DNA from: Penicillium oxalicum
Taxonomy: Eukaryota; Ascomycota; Eurotiomycetes; Eurotiales; Aspergillaceae
Length of the DNA stretch: 64,000 nt
Assembly (NCBI RefSeq): GCF_001723175.1
Contig: NC_064656.1
Span: 1,922,001-1,986,000 of the forward strand
Direction: 5' to 3'
Shown here: piece after piece, positions 44,227 through 55,682 of the stretch
How the letters are laid out: every line of letters starts with the position of its first letter
How positions within the stretch are numbered: position 1 is the first letter of the stretch
Translations under genes and position numbers: made by a program
Notes under the pieces: generated by a model
Databases searched by the model: none
Seen by the model: only the letters and a program-made list of their open reading frames with translations
Told to the model about the DNA's origin: nothing

Positions 44227-46424
44227 CTTAGCGATCGCTCTCAGACTACTCGATGAGAGCGGAACGTTCCAGCCCAAATCAATCTTCCACTCGGAGTTGT
44301 GAATAAGAGCACTTGGCCAATGATAGTCATTGCTGCCATTCGAGGGTGGTTACGTAGGATAATTGTTATTTTTTGTCTGGCTGAATCGTACGATTGACCA
44401 GATGTACCGTGAAAAAGATACCTTTGACAGGAGGGTCAATGAGGACGTTGATGGTTAGCGACCCACTAGTAACCCATGGCTCTGTATCGGAGGATAGAGC
44501 CGATCGACTGCGTTGATGTATCGCGAAGTGCCACATAATCTCGGCCGTGTCGAACTACAACGGTCGCACCGAGGGCTGGCCTCTCTAATAGAACAGCTAG
44601 CGTTGATTATACCTCCAGAACTAGGAGTTTTGCACATGGTACCAACCGGGCTAAAGAACTGAAGGTGGTTACAGCTTGGGGTTTATAAGGCCAGATAGCT
44701 ATACTCCACCCTCATTTAGGATTTCTAAAGGGGGGTTTACGAAGTGGCAGGTAACGACTTCCAATTGATCATATGTCGAGTTTCTGACCCTTGGTTCATC
44801 TCTGGCACTACGGGAGAAAGAGCGAGACATCATGTTGCAGAATGATGAATCAGTGGCTGAAGCGAGATTTGGCTCGAACAGATGCTCTTCAATTACCTGC
44901 TCATTGGTCCGTCCACCGGTACCGTCATCTCATGTCATATCGACTTTGTCGGTGGACAAAAGTGCGCGTACTTGGAATTCAGGCAATGTTGAAGGACAGA
45001 ACTCGTTTGAAGCTCATAAAAATCAAACTTTGCGTTCTTTTGTTGTAGCTGCAGCTTCTTCAAATTCCTCTAGCAAAGCCCATCGCGGGCGCCTTCAACA
45101 GCGGGAGCCCATTGATTTTTGTGCTCCCTTCACATAATCTTTATTAAACACCGAACTGAAGGAACCTGGCAGCATGACTACTTTCACTGAGAAGTTCGGT
45201 GATTCTAGGACACTCAAATTAAAAACCAGAGCTCCTCTTTGTATAGGAGTCTCCAGCATGTGAACAAACGAGCGTTGCTGAGATGATAGATGGCCTACTC
45301 TCCGCTCATCTTTAGGCGTTCGGCGAGACCCCACCACATAGGTGTATCAGTACGTAGTCTTGTTTCCAATGTTGGCTCCGGGACGCAGTACAATACAATC
45401 CTAGGTCCGTCTAGAAATGTTAGAGTAAGTACACTTTTGCAATCATGCGGCTCCATAGCACCCGGCTGCGAAGCGTACTTCAGGTGAGTAAAGTGGTTGA
45501 CTATTCTACGAGAAAGGGAGAGAGAGCATAGTCCCTGCTTTCCACTTTCCCGGGCTCAATCTGATTCGAACTAATGCGCCTTCTTCGATTCCCTCGTCGA
45601 ATGTATCAATCCGACCGGAGGACAAAATGAGACCCAGGTTCTCTCTCTGCAAGCGAATGAGTGGGTTTGTAAACTGTGAGGCTGAGTTCTGCACGGAAGC
45701 ACCAACAGGCGGGGTGTACATCCTCGACCCATCTGTTATGCCCCTGAGATTCACCTTGTAGGGAATTGGTTTCGAGGAACACAAAAGTGCATCAGACCAA
45801 AGCTCCTCCGACGCGGCCTATCCGCTCCTGTCAGCTACGCCTTTCTGATCTTCGACGATGTCCTCTCTCCTGATTCCACACCACCTGGCTCTTGTCACGG
45901 CTTTTCTCCGTTCATGTTCGGAGAAGGAACAAACAACCCCTATCGCCATTGACTGCCGTTGAGAAAGACCCAAATCAAGGGCACGAGACCATGGAAAAAC
46001 GTGTAACGCCTCCAGGCAGCGTGGCTTTGGTCTGCTGCCTGCGACAACAGAAAGCCTAATGCCGTACACTCCCAACAGGGTTCTCAGCCCCGAGAAATTA
46101 TCGGATAGTCTACCCGTCTCGTAAAATCCTTGTCATCACGCCCGGAAAAAGAAAAGTGACTGAGCGTGGCATTCCCGAGAGGAGCTGAAGGAGCGCCATG
46201 AGCAAACTCTCCTGGACGGCTGACGGGGGCCTCTGCTGAGTCGGAGAGACCCGCAGCTCAGTCAGAACTGTGGGGGAGGAGAAGAATCAGGAGAATGATT
46301 TTCGACACTCGACACTTGCGTTGAGTGAAAGTGTTAAAGTCCGTCATCGCCTCACAGATCTGAATCCATGTCCTTTATGAATTGATGATTCAGGCGGCTC
46401 TCTGTCCGTCCCACCCACGACGCC
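44227..46424. other. Intergenic, no gene supported
   Basis: About 2.2 kb. Frames of 60-100 residues occur on both strands (for example minus 45506-45784 and 45818-46075). None has a recognisable domain, a clear intron set or a good neighbouring frame. I see no repeat shared with the rest of the window. Confidence 0.45.
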
Positions 46425-47027
46425 ATGAACTCCTCGAGATCATCCCCATCTAGCCCAGTCGAGTTTCTCATCACGGGCGGCCACTGGAACAGCGAGTACC
46501 AAGTCGCGCATAATGGGACGGTCTTGTACCACGTGGAAAATAAGAGTCTCTCCCCAGATAAACCGCATCTCATCTTCTTCGCCGGCAATACCACCGGGGG
46601 TCCTGTCGTGGGATCGGCCGACACAGGCCGTTTCTCCTCGGATGTGCAAATCACCCTGGGCGATCCGCATTTTCCCAAAACTATCACTGCCACCAAGCTG
46701 CACAAGAAGGGCATGGTCTCACTCCGGTATATTATGGAGCTGGAGGTGGACCGCGAAAAGCGAACGTTCACGTGGAAACGGACCGAGCTGGCCGACAGCT
46801 TCGGGCCCACGGCAAGCCTCAAACTGACGGACGAGGCGAATGAAATGGTGGCCATTTTCTTGCCAGGCGGCGGTCGCGTACAATCGGATGGCGTGGTGAA
46901 ACTGTACGCGGATTTGGGGGAGAGTTTCAAATTGATGACGTTGATTGCGGCGCTGGCGTTGCGGGAGAAGACCAGAGCCCAGTCGACGAAGCCAACGGCT
47001 GATCTTCGGTTTCCGGTGGCCTACTGA
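46425..47027 (+). CDS. Conserved-looking small hypothetical protein, single exon
   Basis: A 200-residue open frame with ordinary coding character. It starts MNSSRSSPSSPVEFLITGGHWNSEYQV. The middle, HLIFFAGNTTGGPVVGSAD and DVQITLGDPHFP, then YIMELEVDREKRTFTWKRT and VAIFLPGGG, reads as alternating beta strands. This suggests a compact beta-barrel of the tubby/LURP-one type seen in many small fungal proteins, but this is only a guess from pattern. There is no signal peptide or membrane segment. Two other frames overlap it on the opposite strand (46352-46930 and 46719-47213). I prefer this one because of its complete, balanced protein sequence. Function unknown. Confidence 0.65.
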   Translation: MNSSRSSPSSPVEFLITGGHWNSEYQVAHNGTVLYHVENKSLSPDKPHLIFFAGNTTGGPVVGSADTGRFSSDVQITLGDPHFPKTITATKLHKKGMVSLRYIMELEVDREKRTFTWKRTELADSFGPTASLKLTDEANEMVAIFLPGGGRVQSDGVVKLYADLGESFKLMTLIAALALREKTRAQSTKPTADLRFPVAY

Positions 47028-48353
47028 CAATACCGCTGATGGATCATTTCCGACTGAAATTTCTTGGTGAAAGTGTGGTTGTGGGCAGAGTTCGGTCTCG
47101 CAGAGGGCAGAAACATAACTCGATCGCACGTGGGAAGCCTGTCCAACTTCGGTGAGAGGATGCCTTGATCTGGGTATTGCGAGCTGTGTTTCACATAGGG
47201 TCTTCTGAATCAATCTTTGACTTCGAATGAGGGATCATCCTTGAAGATGTATAGCTGTATAGCTGGATCTATCTGTGATAAGGCCGGAGCGGTCTCTTTG
47301 AGTAATGAGGTCATCGCGCTTGGATGGTACTTCTCCTGCAGAAAAAGCGGAGGCAAAGATCTACTTATCTTCTAGATCATCGAGGAATCCACAGCTCCGA
47401 TCGGTGCTACAACTCGTCCTAAATAGTTTCTCAGCCAGGGACTATTCGATTATGTTTGTTTTTTGCTGGCCTGTTCTGAGCGCGCCCAGATACATGCAAA
47501 TCCCTTTTCAATTGCTAGGATGAACTTCATCTAGAAAGATGTCCCAAGCCCCCAGTCCACCTCTTCATAGAACAAAAAGATCAAAACCGAAGGAGTGAAA
47601 CAACCATCAGCGATGCTAACTTCTGCCATTTTGAGCACAGGAGGTGGAATGGGCGTCTTCTCCACGGGGTATTTAATGCCAGTATACGCACTGTATTGCA
47701 AACCAACTCTGACTTTCAAAAGAAAAAAAAAGAAGGGCTCAAAGGTAAACAAGTCGGAGGCTTTGAAGATCACGAATATCAATCTCATTTCTGGCTTTGT
47801 TGTCCTTGTCTCCTCTTACCACATATTTTGTGCAATGGGGTAGAACGTGTAAGCAAATTGACATGTTTTTATTAGATTGCAACTAGGTATGGCAATCTGA
47901 TCAGATCTTTGGACCAGAAAGAGGAAGAGGGTGCAAAGGGCCGACAAGCAAAAGACTCGAATTTGTAAGGCCGCCCCAATCAGATTTAAATTGATAGAGG
48001 AGAGTAGATAACACCCCATTGTGATCAGGACCGACTGATAAGTGACAGTAAACATACAGTCTTCGATGGCCAGCGGTCGAAAGGGTCATGTGACCGTGGA
48101 AATGCGATCAGGCGGACTCTAGGGCGGTCAGAAAGACGCCAAAGACTCTTCGGTCGGCGAGCCGCTTTCTTGGACGATCCGAACTGGACTGGCAAAGCAC
48201 CTCTTATCGATAGCACAATCGATAACGTCTAGTGGAGAACAGATAAGAGATAAGCTGTCGGAAATCTTTCATCTTTTTTCCCAACGCTGGAAACCGACTT
48301 GAGCGACAAGCACACCTTCTCATCCCGTCGGACCGCAATTCAAAAGACGCAAG
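47028..48353. other. Intergenic, promoter region of the Fcf1 gene
   Basis: About 1.3 kb. A plus frame at 47595-47843 and minus frames at 47531-47788 and 47816-48055 overlap each other and show no known domain. I see no strong promoter motif apart from pyrimidine-rich stretches near 48260-48300. Confidence 0.45.
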
Positions 48354-49185
48354 ATGGGTGTTCAAAAGAAAACTCGCAAGTTTGCGGTTGCTAAGCGTAC
48401 TATTCAACTCCGGGATAACCGTCTGTACGTCCTCGCAGATCTCCCTCATCTGGCCCTCGATTGTGGCGCATCCACCCCCGACTATCAGGGCTTCATGTGC
48501 TAATGATGAACGCAGAAAAGCTAATGACAAGTCCGCCAAGGACGAGAAAAACAAAGGCAAAGATGATGTGATTCGTGAAGCGTGTGTTATTCTCCCTCAG
48601 CTCAATCAGTCCCGATGTGTCATGTCAATGTGCTAATCATTCGACGATCGCCGGGCTTTTCAGACCGCAGGTTCCTTCTTCGCTCTTCTTCCAGTACAAC
48701 ACGGCCCTGACGCCACCCTACTCCGTCCTCGTTGATACCAACTTTATCTCTCACACAATTCAACACAAACTTGACGTTATCCCAACCATGATGGACTGTC
48801 TGTACGCCAAGTGTATTCCGATCATCACGGACTGCGTTCTTGCCGAGTTGGAAAAATTGGGCCAGAAATACCGTCTGGCCTTGCGAGTGGCCAAGGATCC
48901 TCGATTCGAGCGCATCAAGTGTGATCACAAGGGAACATATGCAGATGACTGCTTAGTGGATCGAGTCATCAAGCACCGTGTCTACATTGTGGCCACCAAC
49001 GATCGCGATCTCAAGCGTCGTATTCGGTACGGGATTTCCTCTCGGGCTAACGCCTGCAATACCACCGAGCCCTTTGTATCTTTTGCTGACTTCTGTATGA
49101 CAGAAAAATCCCCGGTGCACCCATCATGAGTGTCGCTCGTGGTAAATACGTGATTGAACGACTGCCCGATGCTCCCGAGAAGTGA
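48354..49185 (+). CDS. fcf1: rRNA-processing endonuclease Fcf1/Utp24 (PIN domain)
   Basis: Four exons: 48354-48424, 48516-48581, 48664-49026 and 49104-49185; GT-AG introns, 193 residues, close to the usual 189. It begins [15 protein letters not shown], the invariant Fcf1 start, and continues [28 protein letters not shown]. The PIN nuclease acidic residues are visible in VDTNF (about residue 69), [21 protein letters not shown] and [17 protein letters not shown]. In yeast this protein is part of the small-subunit processome in the nucleolus and is required for cuts at the start of 18S rRNA (A1 and A2). The first intron follows codon 23 and the last splits the RIRKIPG block. Utp21, another processome subunit, is encoded 3 kb away. 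Confidence 0.96.
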
Positions 49186-49736
49186 GTGAGATGTGTGCTC
49201 TTGTGTATGTGGACCACTGCTGGGGGATCTCAGACACACTGAACTCCCATCAAACGCATTTTCCGGGCCCCTCTTCAGACAGAAAGCCCCGCCGCCCAGG
49301 CGTCTGAATATGCATGAAAATCCGCCTGCCACATGATATATAACACTCTCTTCGCGCTTGCTTTTCAGTGATGGTCATGGAAACCGCTTATCTCCCTCCG
49401 GATCCCCTTCACAACACATCTTTTCTCCTTGCGATACTTGTCCGCAGGCCCTCGACCATCGAGTCGTTGTCTTTTTTGTTTTCTTTTCCTTTCTTTTTTT
49501 TATGAATGATTCCCTCTCATGTTGCCATCATTTATGGGAACTTTATGGTTTGAGCGAAAATTTTTCATTCTACGTGGTGGTACGCCTTCCATCCCGTCCC
49601 GGCAAAGGTCACGAAAAGAAGTTTTGTTTTTTGTATATACGTGCAACTATCTGGCCAACAAAGTCACTGCGACACGTCAAATTCCAAGGACTCAGTTCCG
49701 AGTTTGTCAAGCCAGAAGAGCTCATCCTTTCACTTC
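49186..49736. other. Convergent intergenic region between fcf1 and the Asteroid-domain gene
   Basis: About 550 bases holding the 3' ends of two convergent genes. It has T-rich tracts (49470-49505). The plus frame 49358-49828 runs through it but resembles no protein. Confidence 0.5.
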
Positions 49737-51707
49737 TCAACAGAATGTTGCAAACATTTTCTGAACCAAGCGATGGGCAGTTCCATTCCCTGAGAACCGC
49801 CGAACCATCTCCTGACGAGACGGAATGAGGCCATGTAAGGGAGGTAAATCTTGTAGAATCAACCGATTCCGCCCGTCAAGGTGCTCACTATCAGGCAACA
49901 CGCGCAACAACTGCTGCAGAATGCGAAGCGAATACAGAACAGCGTGGATCTGAGCGCACAGATGAATATCTATCCATTCCGTTCGTTTCCCCAAGAATCC
50001 CTTGGTCAAGAATCGTTCCAAGTGTACTGCGTCAGGCAGCGACGCCTGGTTCTCAACATCGCAATAGATATCAGCCAGGGCAAACATGATCCAAAATGTA
50101 GATTGATCATCTGCCTCGAAAGCGTCTCGTGCCAGTTGGAGACTTTCTTCGACACTCGAGAGATTCACACGTGCAGTTTCTGCATCGTCGAGGGTGATTT
50201 GTTCGGCTACGACACGAGTGCCTCGGCGTGCATATTCGCTGATACCAGAGAAGCGCTTGTCCAGCAGATACGCCTGGTTAAGAAGAGAGTACCCTAGCAC
50301 TCGATAGAAGCTTCCAAAGCCCCACGAGCATCGCCGGGAAGAGTCTTCTACCAGAATACCCAGGTAAACATGCGGGTTGCCGGTGGCGCAGAAGACATCG
50401 CGGCGCTCATATTGCCAGACCAGTTCAGAGACTCGTGGGTCCAAATCACTGACGGTCCGCAGATTACTGACCGAGAGTGAATCTTCAGCAGCTTGCTGAT
50501 ACTCGCGCTGAAACTCCCGGTACTTGACAGACACCGATCCTTCCTGTCCATGGGATCGACGAACCAGCTCCGCAAAGCCGAGATGAGGATCCTCATTCAG
50601 ATGAAAGGCGAAAAGCTGAAGGTCATGAATTCCGAGTCGACGGGCAAGATTTCGCGGGTGCAGCCTCATCGCATTGATCCTGTAATTGGAACTCGAGTCT
50701 AAGCCCGAGCCTGAGCCTGATCCAGATCGCGATTGCGATTCAATCCCTTTTCCATCACCGATCCCACTGATCAAATGCACCGAGTTCAGGAACACCACTG
50801 ACCCATCCGCTCCAAGATCATGCACGATCAAGTCAGAGTCATTAGTCAAAATGGCTGATCCAGTCTGTTTCGACACATTCGCACACTCTACATCTGCCTC
50901 TCCGGACGTCATCACTGTGAGATCAGCCCACGGGTAATCTCCCTCTGGCAGATCCGCCGTCTCGCAATCGGTATAATACAGAATCTGCGCTCGACTCCAC
51001 CGAGTACGTAGATCCTCAAAGACTGCCGAAACCATGAACGGGTTCTCAGGGAGATTCTTCCACCGAGCGGGGAGAGTTCGGCCCTGCCATAATTGATGAG
51101 GTGGAAGAGAGACCTCTTCGCGCCACTGTCTGCTGGACGTGGGCTCTCTGCGACGAAAGGCGTCGAGTTTCTGTCTGGATTTATCAATCCGTGCCAGTCG
51201 GGTTTCTCGCTTGGAGACGGGCAGTGCTCCGTCGAAGCAGATCTTGCGTCTGGGATCGTTGTTAGCCGCGAAATCCAATAAAAAGCACAGAGAGAGAACA
51301 GGATGTCTCAATTGACAAATATTCGACACACGAGACTGAAAAAAAAAGTCCCACGCCAAAACCAATCAAGCAATCAAAAAACAAAAAGACAGAAAGAGTA
51401 GAGCAGGACAGAATTGCATTTACATTTGAACGCCTCGCCTCGACAACTCCGATAGACAAGTCACCACGGCACGACTGACTTCGTCGCACGTCGGCTGCAC
51501 ATCCAGCACATCATGCGCAGGGTTCATCCAGGCAAGCAGTCGATAGTAGAGGTGATATACCAAGCTAGGTCCATCGATGACGACCGACCGAACCCGAGCG
51601 GTTTCATCAATAGTATGCTCATCCGCCTCTTGGCCCGCGGGGACCTCTCCAAGCACGACTGAGTCGGCGTAGGGGAGAAGGTGTTTGGTCAGCTGTGGAA
51701 TGCCCAT
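49737..51707 (-). CDS. Asteroid-domain (XPG/PIN-like) protein
   Basis: Two exons, 51707-51424 and 51249-49737, with a 174-nt intron, give 598 residues. The start MGIPQLTKHLLPYADSV is the XPG-N-like opening of this group, followed by VVIDGPSLVYHLYYRLL. After the splice comes RKICFDGALPVSKRETR, then GEADVECANVSKQTGSAILTNDSDLIVHDLG, which corresponds to the acidic nuclease residues of the XPG internal region (ExD, DSD). A Ser/Gly run (RSGSGSGSGLDSSS) interrupts the domain, then RLHPRNLARRLGI. Fungal Asteroid homologues are FEN/XPG-like proteins of poorly known role. The upstream Met (51737) is possible but the MGIP start fits the family. It is head-to-tail with Utp21 and convergent with fcf1. 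Confidence 0.9.
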
Positions 51708-52219
51708 GAGAAAGAAATACCTATTTGATGCGAACAACGGCGGCCAGAATGAAGAATATGTTTATTAATGAGCACAAGTAGTTTCGAGTTCAAGCCGTCA
51801 AGGATAATTGGCAATTGGGCCAAGTCGGAGCCGGAGTGTGGATCTGCAACCCGCCCAAGAAGCAAATTTGGCGAAGCTGAGTTGAGTTTGTTGAAACCAC
51901 CGCCGAGAAAATGCGGCAACGGTGGTGACTTGGTGGAAAATGAAATGTTCGCCAGCTATGACTTCGATCAGTCGGTCTATGTGTCAGAGTCAAATTGGTT
52001 TGCATTGGTGTCGCGATGGCTCTCTTCAAAGATTTCTACCGACTCCGAGTTCTGTGAAGTGGACAAACACCTAATGTACAGTGCATGCTTAGATGTACGT
52101 ACTGTACATGCTGCAAAAGGTCTATAGACGGACTAGTCGATTTCCCTCGTCACATAAATTAACATCGCTGCGTTTTCCAACTCCACGAGTGAGAAGAATA
52201 GACAAAAAAACAAAATGAA
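51708..52219. other. Intergenic region between Utp21 and the Asteroid-domain gene
   Basis: Holds the 3' end of Utp21 and the promoter of the Asteroid-domain gene. The plus frame 51768-52127 shows no domain and I do not call it. A short palindrome-rich stretch with repeated 'gtac/tgtaca' (52075-52112) is present. Confidence 0.5.
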
Positions 52220-55200
52220 TCAACGAGCTGAACGCAAGAAGCCAGCAACACCACGACAGTATCCTACAAGGCCGGCCAAGCGCTCGCCTTCCTGCCGCTG
52301 CTCGCGAGCCCAAGCCGCCAAAGCATCCCGCAGCAGCCGATACTCGGGCTCGTCGCGATGCGAGCAGAGAGCGACTGTGTCGGAGTGAATCTTCAGCAGA
52401 ACAGCCATCCACGCGTTCACCAGCTCAAAGTCCCGGCGCAGCTTGAGGCGTGCAGTGAGCGCCTCAACAAAAGTCGCCAATTCAGAGAATCCGTTACGCA
52501 CACGGGGATCCAGAGAGCGGATCTCAAGGTCGGCCCGTGCAGGCGAAAGGGATTTCATATGCTCAACAAGAGGATCAAACGAGCCACCTTCGTGTCCGGA
52601 TTCCAGGAGTCGTGTGATGGGAGATTCTGCGGGACCAAGATTACCGGACTGAAGTTTGGACACGCGAGACCGCTCCGCGTCCACGGTCTGCGTGAGAGCT
52701 GCCAACTCGGCAGCGTCGGCCGCGGCGGCGTCTTTAGCGGCTTGAGAAGCGCCAGGGCCAAGCAGAGAGGGCAAGAAGAAAGGTGCCTTTTCAGGGGCTT
52801 TCGGGGCTTCTTTCGGGCGATTCCGTTCCTATCATTATCGCGGGTCAGTATTCATTCATTCAGGTCAAGTCGTCGCGAGAAACAAGACTGCTGCCTGGAG
52901 CAGGGGTATCGTACCCGAATGGAATCCAGATGCAGCAATGTCTGCCATCTGCTCTTGGGAACCAGACTCAGTGTCACCATGTCTTTCTGGAGTTGTTCAG
53001 TGGCCAGCACTGGCCCCTCGGACTCATCCACTTCCTCTGCGTCCACAAACGCGGCCTCGACCAGTCCCGCACCGCTCTCACCGGAAGAGGTAGGCACAGC
53101 CACGTCTTCGATTACATCGTCATCCATATTCTTGGTCGAAACGGGCATGAAAAGGGATCGGTTGCTCCAAAGGCTGATTCCAATGCTACCGGCGTGCGCA
53201 GTAGCAAGGAACTCGCCAGTTGACGACATTGCCAGCGACACGCAAGTACTGGAGACGCGGAAAACATCGATGAGATGACCCGTGGGCAGATCCCAGACAC
53301 GGACGACGGAGTCCATGGAGGCCGCGACGATCCAACGTCCGTCGTTGGAGAAAATAAAGTCATTGACCTGACCCACACAGCCCCAGAACTCACGAACCAA
53401 CTTTCGGGTCTCCAGATCCACCACGCGAATGGAGAGATCGTCACAGCTGAAGGCAACCAGATCGCTGGTCTTGCTGTAGCGGAGTCCCGTGATGGCCGCC
53501 ATGGGATGCCAATCGAGCTGATCAATCAATGTGCCCTTGAGAAGATCCCAGAACTAAAGATCACATTAGTCACGTCGGGTAGCTAGGATCACTGGCTTGG
53601 GGGCACACCAACATACCTTGACTTTGCCATCCAGACCACAGCTGATCACCGTTCGATTCAAGTTGTCGACCATAAGACCAGTGACCGCTTTGGTATGCTT
53701 GTCCGCCGAATAATCCACCACCGGCATTTTCGCTTTGCGAGGCTTGGGTGCGCGCGGAGGGAAACTTTGGCGATGCTGACCGGACTGCATGTTGAACATA
53801 TCAATGGCACCGCCGGCTGATCCAACAACGGCGAATGTGCCGCAGGGAGACATCGCAACGCTCTGTAACAAAAAGACAGAAACACACACGTGTTAGCGTC
53901 GAAAGTGGTGTAGATGGTGACGATAGTGGGCTTACCTTGACTTCCGTTCCGTCACTAGTAGCAAAGGCCCAGCGACCAGCCTTTTTCTTGCCCCAGAACC
54001 AAGTCCGGGCATGCTGATCACCCCGGTGCCCGGTCACGACACTCTCCCAGCCGGTGGCATTGGTGGCATCCGTGGTCCCAAACTTAGGATTCGACCACAC
54101 TGGCCCTGAAGTAGCAGTGCCCATACCACCATCCCGATTGAGCGAGCTGGCAATACAGGTCACCTCAGGCGCCTTGAGCGCCTCGGCCGAGGTCATTCCG
54201 GTGTGGTCCGAGGGGCCCATCTTCTTGGCCTTGCGCTCCACATTGCCTTGTGACATTTCTGCGTGCTGGCTGTCTTTGCGAAGACTAAGGCCCCACATAC
54301 TGCAATCCTTGCTTGCACTCAAGAGCCACTTGCCACCAAATTCGGAACCGTCCGACGAGGCCGGGAGGAACTCGATCGTGTTGACAGCCGCGGAGTGACC
54401 CGCTCGAGAATGCAATGGGCGGGGAATGGGCGAAAATGGCGTCTCGTCGAAGATCCACGTCTTCAAGGCGTTGTCATCGCCCGACGAGACGAGTACGGGC
54501 TGACCATCCAGGAATTCAACCCGGTTCACGCCCATTGCTGAGATGTTGTTGGACACTCGGTGGGCACCTCGAAGGATACCCGCCACTCGACCCCCGTTGT
54601 TCAGATCCCACATTGTAATATCTCCCGTTCCGCTCGTAGCTGTGGCCATCACGCCGGCCATTCGTCCATCGTGACCAGCGCCAAGGCCATCGCTCCGAAA
54701 AGCGATGGATGTCACCGGGGCAGCTCGGGCAGCAGAATTTCTCAGAGACAATACCAATTCGCCAGAATCGACATTTTGAATCGCCAAAGAACCGTCCTTG
54801 TGCGCGATGGCGAGAAGGGAAAGGGCCGGGGTGTGCTGCATTGCCGTCACGGGGCCCGGCTGTGAAGAGGCGGATGGAGGCTGAAGAGTGTGGAGAAGCT
54901 TGCCGCTGCGCAGGTTCCAAATGTCAACAGCACCATCGGTGCGACCAACGAAGACTTTGTTGAGGTAAGTGGGCATGGTGCACATGACACCGGAATAGAC
55001 TTGGTCTCCCGATGCACCGGGAATCGGCCGGGGTCGCAGACTGGTGTAGTGCTCATAGCTGCCATTCTTCCATACTTCCAATCCACCTGACCAGCAGCCG
55101 ACCACCCATGAGCCAAATACCGCCAAACGTTCAATGGGTGCATCCAGTCCGGGGCTGTCCAAGGACGCTACTCGTTTTCCACGTTTGAAGACCCAGATGC

Positions 55201-55682
55201 CACCGGGCGACCGCGGTCGAAGGTGGCCCCATGCTGCAAAGACCTTATCTTGCCAGGCGAACGTCGCAGTAATGGTCTCAGGAGTTTGTGGTCGACTCAG
55301 GAAAATGAGGCTCAAGCCCTTGCGCACATCATAGGTTTGCAAAGTATGACCGACTGAGGTCGTGATCTGGAAGGTCGATTTGCCCAGGCGCACAAAGGTG
55401 AAAGGGACCGAGGTCGGCGATACAAGACCTAGAGTCTATTTCAAAGAGCAAAGCAATGTTAGTACCGTAGTTCGTCAATTTTCACAGAGCTTATCTGATT
55501 TGGCAGCCTTGCGGTGCTTTTATCTTTCTCTCGGTGAGAGAGTTCAATTGGAGCAGTAGTCGTACCCTGTAAGGTGCAAAAATCTTGGAACCTCCTCGGG
55601 AAGATCCTTGTGCCTTCTCGAGAACAGTCTTCTGCCTCTTGGCCAGAGGCAGATCAAAGGTATCATTGGCCAGAGCCGGCAT
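52220..55682 (-). CDS. utp21: U3 snoRNP WD40 protein Utp21
   Basis: Five exons on the minus strand: 55682-55566, 55435-53936, 53862-53617, 53553-52915 and 52828-52220. Every junction is GT-AG in phase 0, giving 1036 residues. It opens MPALANDTFDLPLAKRQK and TFAWQDKVFAAWG, then two WD40 propellers. Blades include VFVGRTDGAVDIWNLRSGKLLHTL, LVSSGDDNALKTWIFD, LLSASKDCSMWGLSLR, TVISCGLDGKVKFWD and IVAASMDSVVRVWDLPTG. The C-terminal Utp21 domain covers about residues 780-1036 (MVTLSLVPKSRWQTLLHLD ... FDPLVEHMKSLSPARADLEIRSL). In yeast it is a subunit of the UTP-B complex of the small-subunit processome, binding U3 snoRNP in the nucleolus. It is divergent from Vip1. Confidence 0.96.

Noticed and set aside
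46352..46930. Minus-strand 192-residue frame opposite the small hypothetical gene
   Set aside because: Its protein is Ser/Pro/Arg-rich and unstructured, as expected for an antisense shadow; the plus frame has better protein character.
51768..52127. 119-residue plus-strand frame between the Asteroid-domain gene and Utp21
   Set aside because: It covers the promoter of one gene and the 3' end of the other and has no domain.
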